From assembly GCF_016704835.1 (NCBI RefSeq), contig NZ_JADIZJ010000001.1, positions 1-64,000 on the forward strand: DNA of 64,000 nt, given 5' to 3'. This document shows, piece after piece, positions 25,371 through 34,291 of this stretch. The notes beneath the pieces were generated by a model that did no database searches, had not been told where the DNA came from, and was given only the letters and a program-made list of their open reading frames with translations. Positions within the stretch are counted from its first letter, which is position 1. Each line of letters starts with the position of its first letter. A program made the position numbers and the translations under genes. This DNA is from Sphingopyxis sp. (GTDB lineage: Bacteria > Pseudomonadota > Alphaproteobacteria > Sphingomonadales > Sphingomonadaceae).

Positions 25371-28312
25371 CGGCCGCCTGCGGTCGTCGCTGCCGTCGCG
25401 GTTGCCACCCCAAGCGCCGACGCATCTGCCAGCGTCATCCCCTTGGGCAGGATTGCCAGCGACCATTGGCGCTGCGGTGTCAGATATTGCTGCGCCAGCC
25501 GCTGGACATCGGCAGCGGTGACGGCGGCGATATCGTCCTGCATCGACAATGCCGCGGCGGTGACGCGCGGATCGCGCGTCGCGCCTTCGAGCAGGAACAT
25601 CCAATAGACATTGCCGGTCGACGCCCGCGCGACCTGTTCGCGGATCGGCACCGCGTTGCGCGTCAGTTCGTCTGCGCTCACCGGCTTCGCCACCAGATCG
25701 GCAGCGATGTCGCGCGCGATGCCATAGAAGCGGTCGAGATCCTTAGGCGCGAGCAGGCTGCCGACGAGTAGATAGCCGCCGCTGTCAAAGCCCGTCGGCC
25801 AGTGGCTGTCGACCACGGGACCATAGCTCGCCCCCTGTTCGGCGCGGAGACGATCGAACAGGCGGTCGTTGAATATCGCGGCAAGCACTTCGAGTCCGCG
25901 CGCATCGCGCGGATTGGCCAGGCCGCCGCTGGTCGGCCACGCGGTCATCGCCGCGGCCTGCCCTTCCGCGCCGCGATGATAGACAATGTCGGGCACGGTG
26001 GCGGGTTTGGCAAAGTCGACGCGCTGGCCGCCGACGGGCGCCAATGTCGTTCGGGGCGGCAGCGCACCCAGCGTGCTCGCCAGAATCTGGCGGTAATCGA
26101 CCGCTTCAAGGTCGCCAAAAATCTGCACTTCGATCGGTCCGCTAGCGAGGCGCGGTTCCCAGAAAGCCCGGAAGGCCGCGGGCGTCAGCGCTGCGATCTG
26201 CGCCTTGTCGGGCGCCGCCCAGCGTGCGTCGTTGCCCGTCAGCCAGCCGCGCAGGTTGCGGTCGAGAACCGCATTGGGGGTGGCGTCGTTGAGGTCGTAG
26301 CCAGTGAGATAGCCGACGCGCAGGCGCTCGATCGGCGCCGCGTCCCAGCGCGGCTGCGCCAGCTTGGCCGCGATCAAGCGCATCTGGTCAGCGAGATCGG
26401 CGGGTTTGCTTTCCGCCGACAGTTCGAACGCGTCGTCGTCGATCGCAAAGTTGAGCTGGATCTGTCGCCCGTTGGTCAGCTGGTCGATCTCGTTCTGTCC
26501 CCACGGCCCGATTCCGCTCGCGACGAGCGCATAATCGCCGGTCCATAGCAGGTTCGGCGCGTCGGCGGCGACGCTGCGGTTGCCGGTACCGAACCGCACG
26601 TTGACGCGCACCTTGCCGGGTTCGACCTTATTGTTCGACACCAGCGCGGTGACGCCATTGGCGAATGCGATCCGCTCGGCGCGCAGGCCGAGCAGGCTGT
26701 CGGTCGATGTAATCGTACCCGGCGTCCCGAAGCCGGGAAGTTGTTTGAAATCGGCTTTTACAGTTGCCAACCGGTCGTCGCGCGCGGTCACCGGTGCCTT
26801 CAACGCCGCTAGCACAGCCGCGTTGCCGCCCGCCGCAGTCGGGGTCGTCAGTACGACGCGCGTCACGGGCGCCGCAAAGATCGCTTTGCTGACGTCGAGC
26901 ATCATTTGGGGTGTCGCGGCTGCACGGATCGCCTTGAACATATCGACCTGCCCCTGAGGACTGGTCACGACCTCGTGAATATCGACCGCGCGTACCATGT
27001 CGTCGGCCAGTCGCGCGCCGGGCTCGTTGCGGGCATTTTCCCATTCCTTGCGCAGAAACGCTTCGATCTCGTTCGCTTCGCGGTCGATATCGGCCTGTGA
27101 AGGCGGGGTGCTTACTGCATCGGCAATCACGCCGCGCACATCGGCAAGCGCGGCCTTCCAGTCGCTCAAGGGAACGATCGATGCCATCGTGACGTCGGCA
27201 CTGCGGCTGACATATTGCTGTTCAACCGTCGCGACCAGATAGCTGCCGCCGCTGCGCGCGCGGTTTTCCAGCCGCCGATTGACCAGCGCCTGCGCGATGA
27301 ATTCCAGATAGAGCCGTCGCGTGTTTTCGACCGTGTCGATCCGCTTTTTCCATGGGCGCACCATGGCCAGCGTCAGGGCGAACGGCTGGTTCGCTTCGAC
27401 GATCTCGCGCGCCGCCGGCGCCTTCGGATCGGGTTTGCCGAAATCGGGGTCGGCGGGATTCGGCCCATTGGCGCGCCAGTCGCCGTAATATTTCGCGACC
27501 AGCCGGGCCAGTTCCGCGGGATCCGCATCGCCGACGATAACCACGACTGCACGATCGGGGCGGTACCAGCGCTCGTGAAAGGCCGCGACCGACGTTGCAC
27601 TTGCCTTGCCCAGCGAAGCGGTGGTGCCGATGGGCGAGCGGTCGCCGAGCAGCTGGCCCGCAAACAGATGCGCGTTCGTCTCATCGCCTATCCGCTTTTG
27701 CGGACCGTCCGATTCGCGTAGTTCAGACATCACAACACCGCGCTCGGCCGCAACCGCCAGTTCCGAAATCCGCGGCTCGCGGACCATGCCCGACAGCAAT
27801 TTCATGCTTTCGTCGAGGTTGACCGGCGTCACGCTCGGCAAATCGAGTTGATAGACGGTCTGGGTCGGGGTGGTCTGCGCGTTCGAGTCGCTGCCAAAGG
27901 TTACCCCGAAGCGCTGCCAGATGCGCTTGGCTTCGCCATCGGGGATGTGTTCGGACCCGCGGAAGGTCAGATGCTCGAGCAAATGCGCATAGCCGCGCTC
28001 CTGTTCGGTTTCAAACATCGAACCGACGTCCATGCGGACGCGGATCGACACCTGCCCCGGTGGCACGCCGTTGTTCCGCACCGCATAGCGCACACCGTTG
28101 GGCAGAGCGCCAAACTGCCACGCGGCGTCGCGCGGAATATCGCTGCCAGAATAGAGCCAGTCGTTTCCCGTCGCCTGACTAGTTGCGGCGGTCGGCGCGG
28201 CGCCGCTCTGCGCGCCAACGGCAATTGGAAGCAGCAACAGCGCCGTAGCGGCGCCTGCACTCAGAAGCGATCGGTAAATATGAAGCGGCATATGCGCGGG
28301 AGAAATAGCCAT
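25367..28312 (-). CDS. M16 family zinc metallopeptidase (pitrilysin type)
   Basis: Exported peptidase with tandem M16 domains, 981 residues. The signal peptide (SLLSAGAATALLLLPIAVGA) follows either ATG 28312 or ATG 28291; neither has a clear ribosome-binding site. The inverted zinc motif HLLEH lies in GYAHLLEHLTFRGSEHIP, and the third ligand Glu is in AAERGVVMSELRE about 75 residues later. The second half (after about 520) is the inactive M16 partner domain, with RAEQGASYGPVVDSHWPTGF near the end. Probably periplasmic or membrane-associated, in peptide turnover. The gene overlaps the antiporter stop by four bases, convergent. Confidence 0.92.
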   Translation of the reverse strand: MAISPAHMPLHIYRSLLSAGAATALLLLPIAVGAQSGAAPTAATSQATGNDWLYSGSDIPRDAAWQFGALPNGVRYAVRNNGVPPGQVSIRVRMDVGSMFETEQERGYAHLLEHLTFRGSEHIPDGEAKRIWQRFGVTFGSDSNAQTTPTQTVYQLDLPSVTPVNLDESMKLLSGMVREPRISELAVAAERGVVMSELRESDGPQKRIGDETNAHLFAGQLLGDRSPIGTTASLGKASATSVAAFHERWYRPDRAVVVIVGDADPAELARLVAKYYGDWRANGPNPADPDFGKPDPKAPAAREIVEANQPFALTLAMVRPWKKRIDTVENTRRLYLEFIAQALVNRRLENRARSGGSYLVATVEQQYVSRSADVTMASIVPLSDWKAALADVRGVIADAVSTPPSQADIDREANEIEAFLRKEWENARNEPGARLADDMVRAVDIHEVVTSPQGQVDMFKAIRAAATPQMMLDVSKAIFAAPVTRVVLTTPTAAGGNAAVLAALKAPVTARDDRLATVKADFKQLPGFGTPGTITSTDSLLGLRAERIAFANGVTALVSNNKVEPGKVRVNVRFGTGNRSVAADAPNLLWTGDYALVASGIGPWGQNEIDQLTNGRQIQLNFAIDDDAFELSAESKPADLADQMRLIAAKLAQPRWDAAPIERLRVGYLTGYDLNDATPNAVLDRNLRGWLTGNDARWAAPDKAQIAALTPAAFRAFWEPRLASGPIEVQIFGDLEAVDYRQILASTLGALPPRTTLAPVGGQRVDFAKPATVPDIVYHRGAEGQAAAMTAWPTSGGLANPRDARGLEVLAAIFNDRLFDRLRAEQGASYGPVVDSHWPTGFDSGGYLLVGSLLAPKDLDRFYGIARDIAADLVAKPVSADELTRNAVPIREQVARASTGNVYWMFLLEGATRDPRVTAAALSMQDDIAAVTAADVQRLAQQYLTPQRQWSLAILPKGMTLADASALGVATATAATTAGGR

Positions 28313-28399
28313 TGGGCTATCATATCGTGTTCAAACCTTGCTGGCCACTGAACTGTCGCGACGCTTGTCGGGTAAACCGCATCAGTTTAGCGATGGGGG

Positions 28400-29266
28400 A
28401 TGACCGACACGAGCAACCCGCACCCCGCCACCTCGATTGCCGCACTCGTCCAGATGACCAGCGGTATCGATCCTGTCGCCAATCTCGCGACGATTGATCG
28501 CGCCATGGCGGATGCGGTCGCAGGCGGCGCAACGATGGCCTTCCTGCCCGAAATGTCGCTGCTGCTTGATCGCGATCGCGGGCGATCGGCGGCGCATATC
28601 GTTCGCGAAAGCGACAGTCCCTGGCCCCCTGCGCTGCAGGCGCTGGCGCAAAAACATGGACTGTGGCTCCATTCCGGATCGATGCCGCTGCTGGCCGACG
28701 ACGGCAAACGCCGGGTCAACCGCAGCCATGTCATCGCCGCCGACGGCAGCATCCGCGCGCGCTACGATAAAATCCACATGTTCGACGTCACCCTGCCATC
28801 GGGCGAGAACTGGACCGAGTCATCGGCTTATGCCGGCGGTCGCGCGCTCGCGGCTGTCGATACCCCGCTTGGCCGTTTGGGACTGAGCATCTGCTACGAT
28901 TTGCGATTTCCAGAGCTTTACCGCGCGTTGGTCGATCAGGGCGCGACACTCATCGCGATCCCCGCTGCGTTCACTGTCTCGACCGGCGAGGCGCATTGGC
29001 ATGTCCTGACGCGAGCCCGCGCAATTGAAACCGGCTGTCATGTGCTCGCGGCGGCGCAATGCGGGCGCCATCCGGACGGCCGATCGACATACGGTCATAG
29101 TCTCGCGATCGATCCGTGGGGCATGGTGCTGGCGGATATCGGCGAGGCCAGCGACGCAACCAGGTATCGCGTGATGCTTGCGCCAATCGATGCCGCTGCG
29201 GCGGATCGCGCGCGCGCAGCGATCCCATTGGCGAACTCGCGGGCTACGCGGAACATCGCGCTTTAA
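28400..29266 (+). CDS. carbon-nitrogen hydrolase (Nit/omega-amidase-like)
   Basis: Cytosolic amidase of the nitrilase superfamily, 288 residues. The catalytic triad is visible: Glu in AFLPEMSLLLD, Lys in IRARYDKIHMFDV and Cys in LGLSICYDLRFPELYRAL. KIHMFDV with the CYDLRFPE context is that of deaminated-glutathione amidase (Nit1/YbeM) and omega-amidase relatives rather than true nitrilases, so a metabolite-repair role is likely. Divergent from the M16 gene by 87 bases. Substrate not proven by sequence. Confidence 0.88.
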   Translation: MTDTSNPHPATSIAALVQMTSGIDPVANLATIDRAMADAVAGGATMAFLPEMSLLLDRDRGRSAAHIVRESDSPWPPALQALAQKHGLWLHSGSMPLLADDGKRRVNRSHVIAADGSIRARYDKIHMFDVTLPSGENWTESSAYAGGRALAAVDTPLGRLGLSICYDLRFPELYRALVDQGATLIAIPAAFTVSTGEAHWHVLTRARAIETGCHVLAAAQCGRHPDGRSTYGHSLAIDPWGMVLADIGEASDATRYRVMLAPIDAAAADRARAAIPLANSRATRNIAL

Positions 29267-29329
29267 ACCGTATCCAGTACCGGTCGCACCGCAGGCCGAC
29301 ACAATGCGCGAAAGCGTACCGAGACGCAC

Positions 29330-29359
29330 AAAAGGCCCCGAGCAAGCTCGGAGCCTTTT
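29330..29359. terminator. bidirectional rho-independent terminator
   Basis: AAAAGGC[C]CCGAGC, loop AA, GCTCGG[A]GCCTTTT: a 13-bp stem with one C/A mismatch and A and T tracts on both sides. It lies between the convergent amidase and small membrane-protein genes and can serve both. Confidence 0.85.
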
Positions 29360-29383
29360 GGTAACTTTAACGATCAGCCGAAA

Positions 29384-29611
29384 TTACGGGCTGGTCGGCG
29401 CGTCGTCGTTGTTGTCCGACGCGATGATGATACCACCAACGATCGCAACGAGAGCGAGAACTGCGATGATCCAGCTGGTGCTGCCTTCGAGTTCGCTCTG
29501 GCCATCAACGGCCGAAGCGGCACGGGCTGCAGGAGCGGCCGACGCGGCAACCGGGGCTGCAATCATCGAGGTCGCTGCGAGAGAGATCGCAGCCTTTTTG
29601 AGCAGGTTCAT
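29384..29611 (-). CDS. small exported or membrane protein, unknown
   Basis: 75 residues. Signal-peptide-like start (NLLKKAAISLAATSMIAAPV, possible cleavage after ASA), an Ala-rich segment with APAARAASAVDGQSELEG, then one strong membrane helix SWIIAVLALVAIVGGIIIAS and an acidic end (DNNDDAPTSP). ATG follows GGAGA. It ends just before the bidirectional terminator. Similar short proteins occur in sphingomonads, but I know of no function. Confidence 0.75.
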   Translation of the reverse strand: MNLLKKAAISLAATSMIAAPVAASAAPAARAASAVDGQSELEGSTSWIIAVLALVAIVGGIIIASDNNDDAPTSP

Positions 29612-29734
29612 TATATTCTCCGTCCACTGGATTAGTCTTGTCGAATCACACCGGGGGGCTCCCCGGTCTGCTTCTGCAAAGCCGTCTTAGGCACAGCGTT
29701 CAGCAAATGCAACGACGATTTGGCCTAGCCCGGG

Positions 29735-29748
29735 AATTCTTACCAAAT
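29735..29748 (-). promoter_or_regulatory. 14-bp motif upstream of the small membrane protein
   Basis: On the minus strand ATTTGGTAAGAATT, 124-137 bases before the ATG at 29611. The same 14 bases in the same orientation lie 92-105 bases before the autotransporter start (31337-31350). No known regulator site was recognised. Confidence 0.4.
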
Positions 29749-29783
29749 TGCTAAATAGAGAGAAAGTTGTTGTCCGGACCGCG

Positions 29784-30581
29784 CTAGCCGCGGCGAACGC
29801 GATCAAATGGTTCGCTGATCACAGGGTAGCCCAAATGACCCGGAATGCACAAAAACGCCTGCCCCTCGCGGTCTTCGATCCACGGCGTAATCAATTCAAC
29901 CGGAAACTGGACCGAATGTTCAGAAAAACCCCCAAAATCGGGAACCTGGGCCAAGCGTTCGAGGTTGCGGCGGGTGGGAAAAATGACCGAGACCTCGCCG
30001 CGGTCGGCCATCGACAGCGTCTGGCGCGCGCTCGCCCAGAAAATATGACTATGCTCGGCCTCTTCTACCGTCAGTTCATGGCTGTGGTGCGGGGCCGCAA
30101 CCGCGTAGAAACGCGTGTCGAAGGTCCGTGCCTCTTTGAAATTCGGACACCAGCGCGCAAATGGTATCAACGAATCCAATGCGATTCGGTCCCCACGCGC
30201 CGCCAGCATGTCGGACAGGAGGGTTCCCCCGAGCAACGCCCGACGAGCACCAGCCACGTCACCGCCTGCCAGCCCGCGCCAGCCTACGGCAAGGCCGGTT
30301 TCCTCCAGCGTCTCGCGCAGCGCCGCCACGCGCGCGGCGCCATCGGCTTCGTCGAGGTCGGGCGCATGCTGGCGCGCCACGAGATAATCGTCGGGATCAA
30401 CCCGCCCACCGGGAAACACGACCGCGCCCGCGGCGAACGCCATATTGGTTGAGCGTTTGACCATCAGTATTTCGTCGGGTCCACCGTCTTCGGACGGGCG
30501 CATGATGACCAGCGTGGCGGCCGGGATCGCACCTTCGGGCAGGACTTCCAATGGAGCGGACGGCGGAACGGCGCTGGTCAT
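29784..30581 (-). CDS. Nudix hydrolase (NUDT19-like)
   Basis: Hydrolase of nucleoside-diphosphate-linked compounds, perhaps CoA derivatives as in the NUDT7/19 group. 265 residues from ATG 30581, which follows GCAGGGGAC; an ATG at 30617 is the alternative. The Nudix box spans GGRVDPDDY to ALRETLEETGLAVGW, giving the RExxEExG helix; the spacing is extended by an insert between the Gly and the RE, as in the NUDT19 subgroup. RWCPNFKEARTFDTRFYAVA is the conserved downstream strand. Divergent from the DUF4126 gene. Confidence 0.85.
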   Translation of the reverse strand: MTSAVPPSAPLEVLPEGAIPAATLVIMRPSEDGGPDEILMVKRSTNMAFAAGAVVFPGGRVDPDDYLVARQHAPDLDEADGAARVAALRETLEETGLAVGWRGLAGGDVAGARRALLGGTLLSDMLAARGDRIALDSLIPFARWCPNFKEARTFDTRFYAVAAPHHSHELTVEEAEHSHIFWASARQTLSMADRGEVSVIFPTRRNLERLAQVPDFGGFSEHSVQFPVELITPWIEDREGQAFLCIPGHLGYPVISEPFDRVRRG

Positions 30582-30680
30582 GTCCCCTGCGATAACCGGA
30601 CGCTGAAGGCTTGTCATCTCGGCATTGCGGCGCTGCAGGCGCGGGTGCAAGTATGGGGCGCACAGAAGGGGAGCAGGACA

Positions 30681-31316
30681 TTGGGAATCGTCGAGATTTT
30701 GGGGGTCGCCGGCAGTTTGAGCCTGCTCGCCGGCTGGCGGCTCTACCTCACCATTTTGGCCACGGGCATCGCGATGCATTTTGGCTGGCTGCCACTCCCC
30801 GAACATTTGGCAGCCTTGCAGGTGCTGGCGAACCCGTGGGTACTGGGGGTCGCGGCGATCGGCACCCTCGCGGAATTCCTTGCCGACAAGATCGCCTGGG
30901 TCGATTCGATCTGGGACATGATTCATAGCGTCATTCGCCCGCTTGGCGGCGCGCTGCTTGCGCTGGCGCTCGTCGATGCGTCCGATCCGACCTGGCAGGT
31001 CATCGCTTTCCTGCTCGGCGGCGGCGGCGCACTGCTGAGCCACGGCGCCAAGGCAACGACGCGCGCCGTGGTCAACGCCAGCCCCGAACCGTTCAGCAAC
31101 GCAGTGGTATCGACCGGCGAAGATGTCGCGACCGGTGGACTGCTCGCGCTGGCGATCGCATTCCCTCCACTCGCGATCGTCATCGCGATCGTCATGGCGA
31201 TCGCCGCGGTCGTCGTGATCATCGCGCTGCGCCGCTTGCTCCGCAACATCAAGGCGACGCTGAAGCGCGCACTGGGCGACGAACCGCCGGACGCAGGTCA
31301 GGCCCCATCCACCTGA
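30681..31316 (+). CDS. DUF4126 membrane protein
   Basis: 211 residues, function unknown. I chose TTG at 30681 because the family starts at GIVEILGVAGSLSLLAGWRL and GGAGCAGGA precedes it at the right distance; the earlier in-frame GTG at 30645 would add unlikely residues. About five hydrophobic stretches, including VLGVAAIGTLAEFLADKIAW, PLGGALLALALVDASDP and LAIVIAIVMAIAAVVVIIAL, and a basic, charged C-terminus. GGGALLSHGAKATTRAVVNASPEP is the characteristic middle of the family. Confidence 0.8.
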   Translation: MGIVEILGVAGSLSLLAGWRLYLTILATGIAMHFGWLPLPEHLAALQVLANPWVLGVAAIGTLAEFLADKIAWVDSIWDMIHSVIRPLGGALLALALVDASDPTWQVIAFLLGGGGALLSHGAKATTRAVVNASPEPFSNAVVSTGEDVATGGLLALAIAFPPLAIVIAIVMAIAAVVVIIALRRLLRNIKATLKRALGDEPPDAGQAPST

Positions 31317-31323
31317 AATTGCC

Positions 31324-31376
31324 GCGGATATTGGCGATTTGGTAAGAATTGGATTATAAGTTCAGATCATATCCGC
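31324..31376 (+). promoter_or_regulatory. inverted repeat and 14-bp motif before the autotransporter
   Basis: GCGGATAT (31324-31331) and ATATCCGC (31369-31376) form a perfect 8-bp inverted pair enclosing ATTTGGTAAGAATT (31337-31350), the motif shared with 29735-29748. The region is AT-rich compared with its surroundings and lies 66-118 bases before the ATG, where a promoter or operator is expected. Confidence 0.4.
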
Positions 31377-31441
31377 ACTATTTCCTCGTGGTAACGGGAG
31401 ATAGGGACCAGGCGGCACCCGTTTGAAAATGGGGAAGCCAA

Positions 31442-34282
31442 ATGATCCGCAACGCGCGTCCGCCAACCTCTCACGCTGACCGCACCAGCGGTCGCCTCGC
31501 TTCCTCGCCCGGACGCCTGTTGCTGTTCACCGCACTCGCCTCGTCGCTCGGCCAGGCGTCTCCGGCGCTGGCCCAATGCATCTTTACGCCGACCGCCGGC
31601 GACGATGTCCATGTTTGCGACAGCGGAACGTCGGCAGGCGGCCTGAACGACACGGGCGGCAATAACCGCCTTGAACTTCCGGCGGGAGGATCAGGGATGA
31701 TCGCGGGCAATGTTAGCTTTGGATCGGGCGAAGACATCGTCGCCATCGGGTCGGGCCAGATTACCGGATCGGTCGATCAGGGCAACGGCGGCGACCGGTT
31801 CGATATCAGCGCGGGGACGGTGACCGGCGGCCTGCAGCAAGGGGAAGGAATCGACGATTTTCGTATGACCGGCGGCGAAATCGGCGTGCTCAACCAAGGC
31901 GGATCGCTCGACACCTTCTTCATGTCGGGGGGACGCATCGTCGACGCATTCGACGATGGCGACATCGCTATCATGACCGGCGGCCGGATCGGCCGCGTCA
32001 ACATGAAGCTCGCCGACAATCTGTTCGACATGTCGGGCGGGACGATCGACCGCAACCTCGTCGCCGGGTTCGGCAATGACACAATTATCCTGACGGGCGG
32101 CACCATCGGAGGCAATATCAGCCTGTCCGGCGGGACCGACAGCATCACGATCACCGGCGGCTCGGTGGGCGGCGACGTGCTGATGAGCGTTGGCACCGAC
32201 AGCTTCGTGTGGGACGGCAGCGGCGTCGTGCATGGGACGATTGACCTGGGCGGCGACGACGACATTGCGCGGCTCGCCAACCTGACCAACGCCCATCTTG
32301 GCGGGTCACCGCGGATCACCGGCGGCGCAGGGATCGATGCGCTCGTTTTCGACAATGTGACGACCGGCGGCATCGCGCGCTTCGACGGCTGGGAAAATAT
32401 CGAGGCGACCAATGACAGCGAATTGACGTTTGATGGCTTCCTTAGGCTCGGCGATGCCGGGACTGCCACAGGCAGCTTCAACCTCGATGCGTCGAGCACG
32501 ATTTTCGGCGGCGGCCTTCAGGGCGGCGTCGCCGCCTTTACCGCCGGTCAGCGCGCAACGCTGGTCAACGCCGGGCGAATCGACCTGACCAATGGCGGCA
32601 ATGCGCCAGACGACAGCTTCATGATAAGCGGCGACTATGTCGGCGACAGCGGGCTGCTGTTGATCGATACGGTCCTCGGCGGTGACAGCTCGCTGTCGGA
32701 CAAACTGGTAATCGACAGCGGCAGCGCATCGGGAACGACCGGCATCACCGTGCGCAATGCCGGCGGCACCGGCGCGATCACGGTACAAAATGGCATCCTT
32801 GTCATCGAGGCGATCAATGGTGCGACGACCGCCAGCGGCGCCTTTGCTCTCAACCACCGCGTTGCGGTTGGGGCGTATGAATATTTCCTGTTCCGCGGCG
32901 GCACCACCAGCGGGACGGGCGAGAATTGGTACCTGCGATCGACGCTGCCACCGCCGCCCGCACCTGCCCCTTCGCCCGAGATCCCGCCGCCGCCCCAGCC
33001 CGCGCCTGCGCCGCCGGTGCTGACGCCGCCGCCCGCAGCCGCGCCCGAGCCGGCACCGCCCGAACCGCCCGTCCCGCCCCCTGCCTCGGTGCCGGACCCG
33101 CCACCGCCCCCGCCCGAGCCGACACCGGTAAACCCCGATCCGGTCGATCCAGCACCACCGGTGACCGAGACAGACCCGCCGCCGCCTCCGACGCCCGAGC
33201 CGCCGCCGGCGCCCGAGTCCGAAGCACCGGCCCCGCCGCCTGAGCCGCCAGCCGAGCCCGCGCCGCTGCCTCCCCCCGACCCCGAGGTCGCCGCCGAGCC
33301 GCCGACGCCGGGTGCGACGCCGATGGAAGCCGATGTCGTGCCGCTCTATCGGCCCGAGGTCGCGGCCTTCGTGGTGTCGGTACCGGTTGCGCACCACCTG
33401 GCCAGCGTGACGCTTGGGACGTTCCATGAACGTCGCGGCGAACAGGCATTGGTGCGCGGTGGGGGCGCGCTGCCCGCGACATGGGGCCGGTTATTTGCCG
33501 AGGACAGCGAGATCAAATGGGGCGGCGACGTCGCGCCTTCGCTGGACGGTGATCTTTCGGGTTTCCAGATCGGGCAGGATTTTGCCGGTTGGGGCGAGGA
33601 AGGCGGCACTTATATGCGCCTCGGCGCCTTCGTCGGACGCTCGTCGACCGACGGCGCCGTCCGCGGTGGCGCGCTCGGCTGGAACGACCTGACCGTTGGC
33701 CAGATCGGCGTCAAGGCGACGAGCCTCGCCGGCTATACGACACTGTTTGGCGAAAGCGGCTGGTATCTGGACGCCGTCGTCATGCACAACTGGTTCGAAG
33801 GCACGTCATCGGCGAGTTCGGGCGAGGCGATCGACATTGACGGCAACGGCTGGACCGCCTCGCTCGAAGCGGGCTATCCCCTCGCGCTGTCGAAGCGCTG
33901 GACGCTCGAACCGCAGGTGCAGATCCTGTGGCAGCAGGTAAAGTTCAACGACCGCGCGGATGCTTTCTCAACCATAGACTTCGCCAAGGGTGACGTGCTC
34001 ACCGGGCGCGCCGGGCTGCGATTTCAGGGAAAATATGGCGGCTTCCAGCCCTTTTTGCACGCGAGCCTGTGGCACGGCTTTGCAGGAGATCAGGCGACCA
34101 TGTTCGGCACCGATCCGATCCGTACCAACCTGGCGCGCACCGAGGCCGAAGTCGGTGCCGGACTGATCGCACGTGTCGGTGAAAACGCCGCGGTGCATGT
34201 GAAAGGCGATTACAGCTTCAATGCCGACGGGCGGCGCGGCCGACGGCTGGGCGGCACGATCGGCATCACGATCCGCTGGTAG
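31442..34282 (+). CDS. autotransporter with repeat passenger and Pro-rich linker
   Basis: Type Va secreted/surface protein of 946 residues. A long N-region precedes a signal peptide ending PALAQ (cleavage near residue 45). Residues about 50-330 are short repeats of the type GGxIxGxxxxxxGxDxxxxxGG (for example MTGGEIGVLNQG, MSGGRIVDAFDDG, MTGGRIGRVNM), predicted to wind into a beta-helix. Residues about 502-622 are a linker of Pro with Ala and Glu. From about 655 to the end is an autotransporter beta-barrel (PF03797 type) with GSLDVAVVM-like strands and the final residues IGITIRW, an aromatic end for BAM recognition. The passenger has little sequence complexity and no visible enzyme domain, so adhesion or surface coating is a guess. 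Confidence 0.88.
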   Translation: MIRNARPPTSHADRTSGRLASSPGRLLLFTALASSLGQASPALAQCIFTPTAGDDVHVCDSGTSAGGLNDTGGNNRLELPAGGSGMIAGNVSFGSGEDIVAIGSGQITGSVDQGNGGDRFDISAGTVTGGLQQGEGIDDFRMTGGEIGVLNQGGSLDTFFMSGGRIVDAFDDGDIAIMTGGRIGRVNMKLADNLFDMSGGTIDRNLVAGFGNDTIILTGGTIGGNISLSGGTDSITITGGSVGGDVLMSVGTDSFVWDGSGVVHGTIDLGGDDDIARLANLTNAHLGGSPRITGGAGIDALVFDNVTTGGIARFDGWENIEATNDSELTFDGFLRLGDAGTATGSFNLDASSTIFGGGLQGGVAAFTAGQRATLVNAGRIDLTNGGNAPDDSFMISGDYVGDSGLLLIDTVLGGDSSLSDKLVIDSGSASGTTGITVRNAGGTGAITVQNGILVIEAINGATTASGAFALNHRVAVGAYEYFLFRGGTTSGTGENWYLRSTLPPPPAPAPSPEIPPPPQPAPAPPVLTPPPAAAPEPAPPEPPVPPPASVPDPPPPPPEPTPVNPDPVDPAPPVTETDPPPPPTPEPPPAPESEAPAPPPEPPAEPAPLPPPDPEVAAEPPTPGATPMEADVVPLYRPEVAAFVVSVPVAHHLASVTLGTFHERRGEQALVRGGGALPATWGRLFAEDSEIKWGGDVAPSLDGDLSGFQIGQDFAGWGEEGGTYMRLGAFVGRSSTDGAVRGGALGWNDLTVGQIGVKATSLAGYTTLFGESGWYLDAVVMHNWFEGTSSASSGEAIDIDGNGWTASLEAGYPLALSKRWTLEPQVQILWQQVKFNDRADAFSTIDFAKGDVLTGRAGLRFQGKYGGFQPFLHASLWHGFAGDQATMFGTDPIRTNLARTEAEVGAGLIARVGENAAVHVKGDYSFNADGRRGRRLGGTIGITIRW

Positions 34283-34291
34283 GCGGCCGGA

